A DNA stretch of 22,952 nt from Vulcanimicrobiota bacterium (GCA_014304965.1 JACRTZ010000019.1:1-22952), one strand, 5' to 3'; counted from the stretch's first letter, positions 14,805 to 22,385 are shown. Numbers and translations: made by a program. The notes: generated by a model from the letters alone, not told the origin.

Positions 14805-15803
14805 CTATAAACCCTTGACGGTCGCGCGCCCCGGCGCGATCTGCGCGGACGGCGAATCGTCGTCCGCAGGCGGCAACGCTTCCCGCAAGGGCGCCAGCAA
14901 TTTCGCCGCCGTCTCGTACGGGTCGTCGCCGCGCCGAACGTTTTCGTCGAGCGCGGCCTCGATGCGCGACTCCACGCGGCGCTGGAGTTCGCCCATGACG
15001 AGCGCGCGCACGCGGTGCGCGAACGCGGCGCGTCGCTTGCCCGCGAGATCGCCGCTCTCGCGCAAATACGCATCGTGCGCGAGGATCGCGTCCCACAGCT
15101 CGCCGATGCCGACGCCTTCATCTGCCTGCGTCGAAACGAGCGGCGGCACCCAACCCGAAAAATCGAGCATCTCCATCATCGAGCGTATCTCGCGGCGCAA
15201 CACGAGCGCCATTGGGTGGTCGGCCTTGTTGACGACGAACACGTCGGCCACTTCCAGAACGCCCGCCTTGAGCAGTTGCACGGAATCGCCGCTGCCGGGT
15301 TGCATCGCGACGATCGTGGTATCGGCGAGTTCGGCGATCTCGATCTCGGACTGGCCGACGCCGACCGTTTCGATCAAAATGACGTCTTTGCCGAAGGCGT
15401 CCATGAACGCGACGGCGTCGCCGGTTGCGCCGGCGAGGCCGCCCAAATGCCCGCGACTCGCCATCGAGCGAATGAAGACCTCGGGATCGACGAAATGTTC
15501 GGTCAACCGAATGCGGTCGCCGAGAATCGCGCCGTGCGAAAAAGGCGAGCTGGGATCCACCGAAACGACGCCGACCGACTTGCCCGCGGCGCGTGCCGTC
15601 TTCACGAGCGCGGACGAGAGCGTAGACTTTCCGACCCCGGGCGGCCCCGTGAGACCGATCGTCAGCGCGCGGCCCGTCCGCCCGAACAGCGCGTGCATGA
15701 GCGCGGCGCCCGCGCCGGATTCCGCGCGACTGATGGCGCGCGCGAGCCCGCGCTGATTGCCCGCTTCGAATAACGCGAGGATCTCTCGATCGCGCTCCGT
15801 CAT
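14805..15803 (-). CDS. meaB: MeaB-type G-protein chaperone of B12-dependent mutase
   Basis: 332-aa GTPase that gates adenosylcobalamin loading and protects acyl-CoA mutases (MeaB/ArgK/MMAA family). Walker A is GPPGVGKST (residues 53-61), followed by VGVVSVDPSSPFSHGAILGDRIR, which is highly characteristic. Also seen are FIRSMASRGHLGGLAGAT, VILIETVGVGQSE (Walker B region), DTTIVAMQPGSGDSVQ and VVNKADHP (the NKxD base-recognition motif). ATG 15803 overlaps the stop of the upstream small membrane protein by four bases. The open frame continues to 15968 inside that gene and is not used. Its place two genes from icmA supports a dedicated chaperone-mutase pair. Confidence 0.95.
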   Translation of the reverse strand: MTERDREILALFEAGNQRGLARAISRAESGAGAALMHALFGRTGRALTIGLTGPPGVGKSTLSSALVKTARAAGKSVGVVSVDPSSPFSHGAILGDRIRLTEHFVDPEVFIRSMASRGHLGGLAGATGDAVAFMDAFGKDVILIETVGVGQSEIEIAELADTTIVAMQPGSGDSVQLLKAGVLEVADVFVVNKADHPMALVLRREIRSMMEMLDFSGWVPPLVSTQADEGVGIGELWDAILAHDAYLRESGDLAGKRRAAFAHRVRALVMGELQRRVESRIEAALDENVRRGDDPYETAAKLLAPLREALPPADDDSPSAQIAPGRATVKGL

Positions 15804-16126
15804 TGCGCCGCGCTCGGGGCGGCAGCGAGGCGGCACCGCTCCCGCCACGCGTCGCGGGCCCCGGCGAGTCCGGCGATCGCGCTGACGGTCATCACGGCTG
15901 CGGCTAATCCTGAGAACAGCGCCCAGCCCGAGATGCCGTTCGCAAGGGTCCCCAAGAACAGCAGCCACAGGATGAGCGCGTTCAACAGCGACGCGACCGC
16001 CAAGAACAGCAGGCGTGCCACCTCCGACGAAGCCGCAAGGTGCGCGCGATGCGGCGCCTCACGTTCGATGTGCTCCACGTAGCGCCGGCGGTAGGCGAAG
16101 TATTTTTGGAAAAAGTGCTCGCGCAT
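15800..16126 (-). CDS. Small two-helix membrane protein, unknown
   Basis: 108 aa from ATG 16126. A basic, His-rich N-terminal segment (MREHFFQKYFAYRRRYVEHI) is followed by two hydrophobic helices (LLFLAVASLLNALILWLLFL and WALFSGLAAAVMTVSAIAGL). A short Arg-rich cytoplasmic-looking tail ends it. I recognise no family. Its TGA overlaps the meaB ATG (ATGA), so it is the first gene of the meaB-NIPSNAP-icmA-hydrolase run. It diverges from the tricorn gene with 82 bases between. Confidence 0.7.
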   Translation of the reverse strand: MREHFFQKYFAYRRRYVEHIEREAPHRAHLAASSEVARLLFLAVASLLNALILWLLFLGTLANGISGWALFSGLAAAVMTVSAIAGLAGARDAWRERCRLAAAPSAAQ

Positions 16127-16208
16127 GGGCGGGGTCGGGTTTCGGCGGCGGTCACCTCTTTGCCGTCCGAGCGGGACGCGATACTCCCCCGGCCAATGTT
16201 CGCGGGCT

Positions 16209-19200
16209 ATGAATTCGACGGGATACTACCGTTTTGCAACGGTCGCGGCCGATGCAATCGTCTTTGTCTGTGAAGACGACCTCTGGTCGGTTCCGCGCGC
16301 GGGCGGCGTTGCACGGCGGCTGACGACGAGTCAAGGCGAGCTTTCGACGCCGCGACTGTCACCCGACGGCACGCAGATCGCCTTCGTCGCGCGCGAGGAA
16401 GGGCAGCCCGAAGTCTACGTGATGCCCGCAGCGGGCGGCGCGGCTCGCCGGCTCACGTTCCTCGGCAGCGACGTCTGCATCGTCAGCGGCTGGACGCCCG
16501 ACGGAGCCAGCATCCTCTTTGCGTCCGACGGCGCCTCGCCGTTCTCAAAAGAAACGCAGGGCTTTCGCGTCGGCCGCGAGGGCGGGAAGCCGCACGCGCT
16601 TGCGCTCGGCCACGTGCGAACGCTGTCGCAAAACGCGCGCGGCCGTTTGGTGCTCGGACGCAACAACGACGACCCCGCGCGCTGGAAGCGCTACCGCGGC
16701 GGGACCGCGGGCGACCTGTGGGTCGAGCACGACGAGGGCCGTTTCGAGCGGCTGATCTCGCTCAAGGGCAATCTCGTGTGGCCGATGTGGATCGGGGAAC
16801 GCATCTACTTCGTTTCGGATCACGAAGGCATCGCAAACGTGTACTCGGTGGATGCCGAAGGCGCCGGCCTGCACCGCCACACGCACGAAACCGAGTACTT
16901 CGTTCGCTTCCCGTCGACCGACGGCACGACCGTCGCCTACACGGCTGGGGGCCGCATCTACACGCTCGACGTCGCCTCGGACGTCGTAACCGCAGTGGAC
17001 GTTGTCGCGCCTTCGACGGCGACGCAGACGATGCGCCGATTCGTGGACGTGATCGACGGTCTCGAAGATTTCGCGCCGAGTCCGGGCGGTACGGCGTTAA
17101 CGCTCGTCTCGCGCGGCCGTCCGTTTTCGATGCCGCTCTGGGAAGAAGCGGTTGTCGAGCACGGCGCGGGCAGCCGGGTGCGCTATCGCGCGGCCGAATG
17201 GCTCAGCGACGGCGAACGTTTCGTTTGCGTCAGCGATGCCGGCGGCACCGAGCGTCTCGAGATTCGCAACGCCTCGGGCGACGGTGAGGCCGAGATCGTC
17301 ACGCACGACGACATCGGGCGCGTCACCGAACTTGCGACTTCGCCGACCGCAGACGTCGCCGCGGTGGCGAACCACCGGAACGAACTGCTGCTCGTGGACT
17401 TGCGCGCAAAGACCGTGCGCACGATCGACAAGAGTCCGGCCTCGCGCATGCACGATCTGGCGTTTTCGCCCGACGGCCGCTGGCTCGCATATTGTACGGC
17501 GGTCAGCGTCGGAGGAGTGGCTGCGAACGCCGACACCGCGATCATCCGTATCGCAAAGGTCAAGTCGGGCGCCGTGCACGACGTCACTCCGCTCATGCGC
17601 GAAGATCGCGCGCCGGCCTGGGATCCCGACGGAAACTACCTGTACTTCATTTCGACGCGCGACTTCAACCCGGTGTACGACGCCCTGCAATTCGACTTGA
17701 GCTTTCCGCAAGCGTCGCGTCCGTTCGTCGTAACGTTGCGGGCCGACGTGCCTTCGCCGTTCGTACCCAAGCCGTCGCCGATCCATAAAGATAAGCCGCA
17801 CGACGAGGACGCGCACGACAAGAAGCGCGACGACCGCCCCGCACGGATCGAAATCGAGTTCGACGGTATTCAGGGACGCATTTTGGGCTTTCCCGTGGAC
17901 GAGGGCAACTACGCGCAGATCGTGGCGGCGAAAGGCCGCGCGCTCTTCACGCTTTTTCCGGTCAAGGGCATCAAGCCCAAGGGCAACGACTGGAGCAGCG
18001 AAGACGAGGTCGGGACGCTGCTCGCCTACGACTTCGACCAGCAGCGCACGGCGACGCTGGAACGCGAGATCGGCGACATGCGCCTTTCGGCCGACGGTCG
18101 CACCCTGGTATACACGTCGCGCGATCGTATGCGCGCGATCGACGCGCTCGGCGAGCTGCCGGAGAGCGACGACGATCAACGCATGCCCAACGATCAGCCG
18201 GGCCGCCGTTCGGGCTGGCTCGATCTTCATCGCGCGAGCGTGCTCGTCGAACCGCGCGACGAGTGGGCGCAGATGCTCGACGAAGCGTGGCGGATGCAAA
18301 CCGAGCAGTTCTGGGATCCGACGATGTCGGGCATCGACTGGAACCTCGTGCGCGAACGGTACAAGAAACTGCTCCCGCTCGTGCGTACGCGCGCGGAGCT
18401 TTCCGACGTTATGTGGGAGATGCTCGGCGAACTGGGGACGTCGCACGCCTACGAAATCGGCGGCGACCATCGCCGGCCGCCGAACTACCGGCGCGGATTC
18501 TTGGGTGCGGATCTCGTTTGGGACGAGCAACTCGAGGGATACCGGATCGAGAAGATCTATCGCGGCGACTCGTGGAATCGCGACGAGGATTCGCCGCTCG
18601 CCGAGCCGGGCGTCAACCTGCGCGAAGGCGACGCGATCGTGGCCATCGGCGGACGCCCGCTGACGCGGGAAATCTCACCTGACGAATTGCTCGTCAACGC
18701 GGCCGAACGCGAAGTCCAGTTGACCGTCTGCTCGCGCAAGCGCGATCGCCGGCGCGTCGTCGTCCGCGCGCTCAGGGACGAGCGCATGCTGCGCTACCGC
18801 GCTTGGGTGGACGACAACCGGCGCTTCGTGCACGCGCGCACGGGCGGCCACGTGGGCTACGTGCACATCCCCGATATGGGACCGTGGGGCTTCTCGGAAT
18901 TCCATCGCGGCTTCTTGTCGGAGTTCAACCGCGACGCGCTGATCGTGGACGTGCGCTACAACCGCGGCGGACACGTCTCCCCGCTGTTGCTCGAAAAACT
19001 CGCGCGCAAACGCGTCGGGTACGACGTTTCGCGCTGGGGACCGCCCGTGCCGTATCCGCCCGAATCCGTGGCCGGCCCGATGGTCGCGCTCACGAACCAA
19101 TTCGCGGGTTCGGACGGCGACATCTTCAGCCACTGTTTCAAGCTCTACAAGCTCGGGCCGCTCGTCGGCAAACGCACGTGGGGCGGCGTCGTCGGCATCA

Positions 19201-19472
19201 ATCCGTACCACCGTCTGGTGGACGGGACGATCACCACGCAACCCGAGTTCTCGTTCTGGTTCGTGGACGTCGGCTGGCGCGTTGAGAACTACGGAACCGA
19301 TCCGGACTTCGACGTGGACGTCGCGCCGCACGATTCGCGGGCCGGCGCGGATCCCCAGATGGAAAAGGCGCTCGATCTCGTCGCGCAATTGACCGCCGGA
19401 ACCAACGGCAAGCCGCAATTCGACGGCCGGCCGTATTTGGGCATTCCGACGGAGCTCGTCACGACGACGTAG
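16209..19472 (+). CDS. Tricorn protease homologue (S41 peptidase)
   Basis: 1087 aa from ATG 16209 (MNSTGYYRFATVAADAIVFV), probably cytoplasmic since no signal peptide is seen. It acts downstream of proteasome-like proteases, cutting peptides to 2-4-mers. Order: a beta-propeller with repeats such as RLSPDGTQIAFVAREEGQPE, WTPDGASILFAS and FSPDGRWLAY; a second propeller to about residue 640; a helical linker (MLDEAWRMQTEQFWDP); a PDZ-like domain (NLREGDAIVAIGGRPL); then the S41 core. Catalytic residues are Ser745-His746 (GTSHAYE), Ser968-Asp969 (FAGSDGDIF) and Glu1026 (VENYGTDPD). Thermoplasma tricorn uses Ser745, His746, Ser965 and Glu1023, so the architecture is conserved almost to the residue. 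An upstream extension of the frame to 16125 lacks family similarity. Confidence 0.93.
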   Translation: MNSTGYYRFATVAADAIVFVCEDDLWSVPRAGGVARRLTTSQGELSTPRLSPDGTQIAFVAREEGQPEVYVMPAAGGAARRLTFLGSDVCIVSGWTPDGASILFASDGASPFSKETQGFRVGREGGKPHALALGHVRTLSQNARGRLVLGRNNDDPARWKRYRGGTAGDLWVEHDEGRFERLISLKGNLVWPMWIGERIYFVSDHEGIANVYSVDAEGAGLHRHTHETEYFVRFPSTDGTTVAYTAGGRIYTLDVASDVVTAVDVVAPSTATQTMRRFVDVIDGLEDFAPSPGGTALTLVSRGRPFSMPLWEEAVVEHGAGSRVRYRAAEWLSDGERFVCVSDAGGTERLEIRNASGDGEAEIVTHDDIGRVTELATSPTADVAAVANHRNELLLVDLRAKTVRTIDKSPASRMHDLAFSPDGRWLAYCTAVSVGGVAANADTAIIRIAKVKSGAVHDVTPLMREDRAPAWDPDGNYLYFISTRDFNPVYDALQFDLSFPQASRPFVVTLRADVPSPFVPKPSPIHKDKPHDEDAHDKKRDDRPARIEIEFDGIQGRILGFPVDEGNYAQIVAAKGRALFTLFPVKGIKPKGNDWSSEDEVGTLLAYDFDQQRTATLEREIGDMRLSADGRTLVYTSRDRMRAIDALGELPESDDDQRMPNDQPGRRSGWLDLHRASVLVEPRDEWAQMLDEAWRMQTEQFWDPTMSGIDWNLVRERYKKLLPLVRTRAELSDVMWEMLGELGTSHAYEIGGDHRRPPNYRRGFLGADLVWDEQLEGYRIEKIYRGDSWNRDEDSPLAEPGVNLREGDAIVAIGGRPLTREISPDELLVNAAEREVQLTVCSRKRDRRRVVVRALRDERMLRYRAWVDDNRRFVHARTGGHVGYVHIPDMGPWGFSEFHRGFLSEFNRDALIVDVRYNRGGHVSPLLLEKLARKRVGYDVSRWGPPVPYPPESVAGPMVALTNQFAGSDGDIFSHCFKLYKLGPLVGKRTWGGVVGINPYHRLVDGTITTQPEFSFWFVDVGWRVENYGTDPDFDVDVAPHDSRAGADPQMEKALDLVAQLTAGTNGKPQFDGRPYLGIPTELVTTT

Positions 19473-19482
19473 CTGCGGCTAC
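19469..19482. terminator. Weak shared hairpin between convergent stops
   Basis: GTAGC, loop TGCG, GCTAC forms a five-pair hairpin that contains the stop codon of the tricorn gene (TAG 19470-19472) and the stop of the NRAMP gene (19481-19479). On the plus strand it is followed only by TTT, so a terminator role in either direction is weakly supported. Confidence 0.35.
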
Positions 19483-20828
19483 TTTCCCCAGAAGACGACG
19501 AGCGCGATGGCGGCGGACGCCATCGCCCCGGTCGTGAGCCAGCCGAGGACGCTCGTGACCGGGCCGTTCGTGGATTGTCCCATGATCTTGCGATTGCCCG
19601 AGACGATCATCAAGACGGCGAGCACGACCGGTGCGAGAAATCCGTTGATGACGGCCGTCCAGAACAACGCGTCCACGGCTTTGATGCCGAGAAAGTTCAT
19701 CCCGACGCCGACAAACGTCGAGAGTACAATAACCCAGTAAAACCGCGGCGCTCGTCCAGGGTGTTCGCTGAGCCCGACCTTCCAGCCGAAGGCGCCGCCC
19801 AGCGCGTACGCCGACGATGCCGTCAGCACCGGAACGGCAAGCGCGCCGGCGCCGATCATGCCGGCGGCCAGCAGCCACTCCGCCCAGCGGCCTGCGAACG
19901 GAACGAGCGCCTTCGCAGCGTCCGCAGCGGTTTCGATATGATGCTGACCGTGGACGAAGAGCGTTGCCCCGGTCGTGAGGATGATGAAATACATGACGAG
20001 GTTCGAGAAGAGCATGCCGACGCAAATATCGAGCAGCGCGAAGCGCTTTTCATTCTTGGTCGTGCCGCGCCGCTGGCGAAGAGCAGCGCGCCCGAGCGCT
20101 TTGTCTTCTTCGACTTCTTGTGCGGCCTGCCAAAACAGCATGTACGGTGAGATCGTCGTGCCGAGGATGGCGACGAGCGTCATCAAGTAGTCCGACTTGA
20201 AGGAAATGTGCGGAATGAGGGTCGCATTGAGAACCGCGTGCCAGTCGGGGTGCGCGAAGAACGCCGCTGCGACGTAGGCGAACAGCGATAACGTAAGCCA
20301 CTTGAAGATGCCGGCAATCGTGCGGTACGAGCCCCAGATCTGGAGCGCCAGCAGCGCCGCGCCGATCGGAATGACGAGCGTGGCCGGGGGAATCTTCGGG
20401 ACCAGCAGGTTCAGGGAGGCCGCGATCGCGCCGATGTCGGCGCCGGCGTTGATGGCATTCGCCGCCACGAGCAGCGTGGCGACCGTGATGACGACGGGAT
20501 GCGGATAGTTTCGCCGCAGCGTCGCCGCGAGGTCCTCGCCCGTCGTGAGGCCGATCTTCGCAGAAATGTACTGCACGGCAGCCATGAGCGGCACCGTGAT
20601 CGGCGCGAGCCAGAGCGTCGCATAGCCGAACTGAGCGCCCGCGACGGCATAGGTACCGATTCCCGACGGGTCGTCGTCTGAAGCCCCGACGATTATCCCG
20701 GGCCCGAGAATGCGCAAAAATTTGAGCCCCGGGTTGGGCTCATCCGCCCGGGCCGTCTCCCGGGACCCAAGCTCGCTTGCCGGCACGCTCGCGGCGCTCG
20801 TCTTTTTCTTCCGCTTCGGCTCGGCCAT
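19479..20828 (-). CDS. NRAMP-related divalent metal transporter with altered metal-site motifs
   Basis: 449 aa, about 11 membrane helices, with a Lys-rich cytoplasmic N-terminus (MAEPKRKKKTSAASV). The SLC11/NRAMP fold is clear from GPGIIVGASDDDPSGIGTYA (helix 1) and GTTISPYMLFWQAAQEVEED (helix 6). The canonical helix-1 DPGN reads DPSG (residues 53-56), and the helix-6 MPH reads SPY near residue 227. The Met that gives canonical NRAMPs their Mn/Fe preference is therefore absent. Such sequences are widespread in bacteria; some NRAMP-related proteins with this kind of change transport Mg2+ (the NRMT group), but I cannot assign this one. An inverted repeat lies 11 bases before its ATG. It converges on the tricorn gene. 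Confidence 0.85.
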   Translation of the reverse strand: MAEPKRKKKTSAASVPASELGSRETARADEPNPGLKFLRILGPGIIVGASDDDPSGIGTYAVAGAQFGYATLWLAPITVPLMAAVQYISAKIGLTTGEDLAATLRRNYPHPVVITVATLLVAANAINAGADIGAIAASLNLLVPKIPPATLVIPIGAALLALQIWGSYRTIAGIFKWLTLSLFAYVAAAFFAHPDWHAVLNATLIPHISFKSDYLMTLVAILGTTISPYMLFWQAAQEVEEDKALGRAALRQRRGTTKNEKRFALLDICVGMLFSNLVMYFIILTTGATLFVHGQHHIETAADAAKALVPFAGRWAEWLLAAGMIGAGALAVPVLTASSAYALGGAFGWKVGLSEHPGRAPRFYWVIVLSTFVGVGMNFLGIKAVDALFWTAVINGFLAPVVLAVLMIVSGNRKIMGQSTNGPVTSVLGWLTTGAMASAAIALVVFWGK

Positions 20829-20895
20829 CCAGCGCCAAGTACCCCGGTGGGGTATATGTTAAGCGGAGGCTTGCCCGCCGGGGTGACGCCCGTCC
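20829..20895. other. Divergent intergenic region, NRAMP side
   Basis: Sixty-seven bases between the NRAMP start and the infC promoter. Apart from the 20840-20854 inverted repeat and an AT-rich patch (TATATGTTAA), I see only G/C-rich sequence. No small open frame with a ribosome-binding site was found. Confidence 0.5.
20840..20854. promoter_or_regulatory. Inverted repeat resembling a CsoR/RcnR-family operator
   Basis: TACCCC-GGT-GGGGTA is a perfect six-base inverted repeat. It sits in the 5' region of the NRAMP-related gene, directly beside the AT-rich CATATA on its coding strand that could be a -10 element. Operators of CsoR/RcnR-family metal sensors are often of the TACCC(C)-N-GGGGTA kind. 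As RNA it could alternatively form a six-pair hairpin in the leader. No regulator gene is in the window. Confidence 0.4.
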
Positions 20896-20925
20896 TTGAC
20901 GCCTTCAGGTGCCACCTGGTATGCT
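20896..20925 (+). promoter_or_regulatory. sigma70-like promoter of the infC operon
   Basis: TTGACG (20896-20901), an 18-base spacer and TATGCT (20920-20925). This is the best -35/-10 pair in the window and would start transcription near 20931-20933, about 134 bases before infC. Confidence 0.6.
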
Positions 20926-20930
20926 CGGCT

Positions 20931-21050
20931 CGCCGAAGCAGGGTCCCCGGACCCTCACCGGATGCCCTCGGGCACTCCGGTCGCACTCAGGAAGCCGCCG
21001 GTAGGCTCGTCTTGCGTGGGATTGCTTCGGCGTCGCCACGTTTTTTGTTT
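20931..21050 (+). ncRNA. Structured infC leader with candidate antiterminator
   Basis: The predicted leader folds into AGGGTC-CCCG-GACCCT (20940-20955), then ACCGG, TGCC, loop CTCG, GGCA, CCGGT with small internal bulges (20957-20981), then the terminator hairpin at 21015-21040. Its first bases, CGCCGAAGCA (20931-20940), are exactly complementary over 10 nt to TGCTTCGGCG (21023-21032) at the terminator apex. The two pairings exclude each other, which is what an attenuator needs. In Bacillus, L20 represses infC-rpmI-rplT through leader attenuation; whether L20 or another factor acts here is inference. Confidence 0.6.
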
Positions 21051-21051
21051 T
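21015..21051 (+). terminator. Intrinsic terminator/attenuator in the infC leader
   Basis: CGTGG, GAT, bulged T, GC, UUCG tetraloop, GC, GTC, bulged G, CCACG, followed by TTTTTTGTTTT. Stem, stable tetraloop and U-tract make a textbook intrinsic terminator. It ends at the infC ribosome-binding site, so its position is regulatory rather than end-of-gene. The gene to its left runs the other way, so it does not terminate an upstream plus-strand gene. Confidence 0.75.
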
Positions 21052-21057
21052 GAGGAG
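21052..21057 (+). promoter_or_regulatory. Ribosome-binding site of infC
   Basis: GAGGAG lies eight bases before the AUA at 21066. It is the only strong Shine-Dalgarno sequence nearby and selects the non-canonical start over the ATG at 21150. Confidence 0.75.
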
Positions 21058-21065
21058 ACTTTGCC

Positions 21066-21752
21066 ATAGCACGACCGCTCCGAATCAACGACCAGATCCG
21101 CATCCGGCAAGTCCGCGTCATCGATGACGAAGGGAACCAACTCGGCGTCATGCCGACGGAAAACGCCCTCGCACTGGCCCGACAAAAGGGATTAGACCTG
21201 ATCGAGGTGTCGCCGACAGCGATGCCGCCGGTGTGCCGGATCAGCGACTACGGCCGTTTGAAATACGAGCAGTCGAAAAAAGACAAAGACGCTCGCAAAA
21301 AACAGAAGAACTGGGAACTCAAGGAAGTCAAACTCCGCCCGAAGATCGAGACCCACGACTACGAGACGAAAGCCCGCATGGCCGAACGTCTCTTGCTCGA
21401 CGGGGGCAAAGTCAAAGTCACGATTATGTTCCGCGGACGCGAAATCACGTACACGGGTTTTGGAAAGAAACTGCTCGACCGGATGGCCGCCGACATGGCG
21501 CCGATCGCGTCGGTCGAACGCGACGCGAAACTCGAAGGCAAGAACATGTTCATGATTCTCGCGCCTCGCCCGGTACCGAGCGGACCGCCGAAATTCACGA
21601 GCCTCCTTCACCCGGAAAAAGCCGCCGACGGCGTTAAAGCACCCGACGCCGAGAAACTGTCCGAAGCCGAACCAGAAACTGAACACGAAACCGAAACCGA
21701 ACTCGAACCGGAACCCATGTCAGAGCCCCAAGGAGCCGTCTCAAGTGCCTAA
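21066..21752 (+). CDS. infC: Translation initiation factor IF-3, AUA start
   Basis: IF-3 binds the 30S subunit, checks start codon and initiator tRNA, and prevents premature subunit joining. Reading from ATA 21066 gives the family N-terminus ARPLRINDQIRIRQVRVIDDEGNQLGVM. MPTENALALARQKGLDLIEV, then CRISDYGRLKYEQSKK, KEVKLRPKIETHDYETK and VTIMFRGREI follow. Starting at ATG 21150 would delete about 28 conserved residues, and an in-frame TGA lies just upstream at 21051, so ATA is the only sensible initiator. infC starting with AUU, AUC or AUA is the known basis of IF-3 autoregulation. The 228-aa protein is longer than the usual 170-180 because of a Glu-rich tail. The stop overlaps the rpmI GTG region by eight bases. 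Confidence 0.93.
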   Translation: MARPLRINDQIRIRQVRVIDDEGNQLGVMPTENALALARQKGLDLIEVSPTAMPPVCRISDYGRLKYEQSKKDKDARKKQKNWELKEVKLRPKIETHDYETKARMAERLLLDGGKVKVTIMFRGREITYTGFGKKLLDRMAADMAPIASVERDAKLEGKNMFMILAPRPVPSGPPKFTSLLHPEKAADGVKAPDAEKLSEAEPETEHETETELEPEPMSEPQGAVSSA

Positions 21753-21951
21753 GATCAGGACCCATCGCGGAACCGCGAAGCGCGTGAAAGTCAGCGCCAA
21801 CGGGAAGGTGACGCACCGCCATCAATTCAGCGGCTGCGGTCACATTCTCAGCAAGAAGACGCGCAAGCGCAAGCGCAAGTTCCGTAAAGACCAGGCCACG
21901 TTCGCCGGCGACTTGCGTCGCTTTGCGGCGCACATTCCGTACCTTCTATAG
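21745..21951 (+). CDS. rpmI: Large-subunit ribosomal protein L35
   Basis: 68 aa, GTG start at 21745 with AAGGAG nine bases before it. The basic protein MPKIRTHRGTAKRVKVSANG and the C-terminal RKFRKDQATFAGDLRRF are typical L35 (MPKxKTHRGxxKRF...). The start lies inside the last codons of infC, the usual infC-rpmI-rplT coupling. HQFSGCGHILSKKTRKRKRK matches the central segment. Confidence 0.95.
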   Translation: MPKIRTHRGTAKRVKVSANGKVTHRHQFSGCGHILSKKTRKRKRKFRKDQATFAGDLRRFAAHIPYLL

Positions 21952-21963
21952 GAGCGCCGATCC

Positions 21964-22344
21964 ATGGCACGCATAAAACGAGGACTCAACAAGATCAAGC
22001 ATCGCCGCAAGGTGATGAAGCTGGTCAAAGGCTTCCGGGCGGCTCGCAGCCGCAATTACCGGGTTGCAAACGAAGCGTTGCTGCATTCGCTTTCGTACGC
22101 CTATCGCGACCGCCGCGTGCGCAAGCGCGACTTCCGCTCGCTCTGGATCGCCCGCATCAACGCAGCGGCCCGCCGTGAGGGGCTCACGTATTCCCGTTTG
22201 ATCGACGGTCTGAAGAAAAGCGGGTATACCTTGAACCGGAAGATGCTTGCCGAGCTCGCCGTGAGCGACCGGGCGGCTTTCGACTCGCTCTTGGCAACCG
22301 CCAAAAAGCAACTAAACGGCTCCTCAACGAGTTCTACGGTATAG
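21964..22344 (+). CDS. rplT: Large-subunit ribosomal protein L20
   Basis: 126 aa from ATG 21964, preceded by TAGGAG. MARIKRGLNKIKHRRKVMKL, then VKGFRAARSRNYRVANEALL, YAYRDRRVRKRDFRSLWI and INAAARREGLTYSRLIDGLK are standard L20. It binds 23S rRNA early in 50S assembly and, in several bacteria, represses its own operon through the mRNA leader, which makes it the prime candidate ligand for the structured infC leader here. A short Ser/Thr tail (NGSSTSSTV) ends it. Confidence 0.96.
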   Translation: MARIKRGLNKIKHRRKVMKLVKGFRAARSRNYRVANEALLHSLSYAYRDRRVRKRDFRSLWIARINAAARREGLTYSRLIDGLKKSGYTLNRKMLAELAVSDRAAFDSLLATAKKQLNGSSTSSTV

Positions 22345-22354
22345 CCAGCCAGCG

Positions 22355-22374
22355 CGCTCTTCGATTCGAAAGCG
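22355..22374 (+). other. Hairpin between rplT and desaturase
   Basis: CGCT, bulged C, TTCG, loop ATT, CGAA, AGCG forms an eight-pair hairpin 10 bases after the rplT stop. No U-tract follows, so it is not a clear terminator. It could be a processing site or lower ribosome access to the next gene. Confidence 0.3.
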
Positions 22375-22385
22375 GAAATGAGTTT

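Noticed and set aside
17097..18530. A 477-codon minus-strand open frame opposite the tricorn gene
   Set aside because: No domain signal, and the plus strand encodes propeller repeats and catalytic residues.
21015..21051. End-of-transcript terminator for an upstream gene
   Set aside because: The neighbour to the left (NRAMP) is transcribed away from it, so there is no plus-strand transcript to end other than the infC leader itself.
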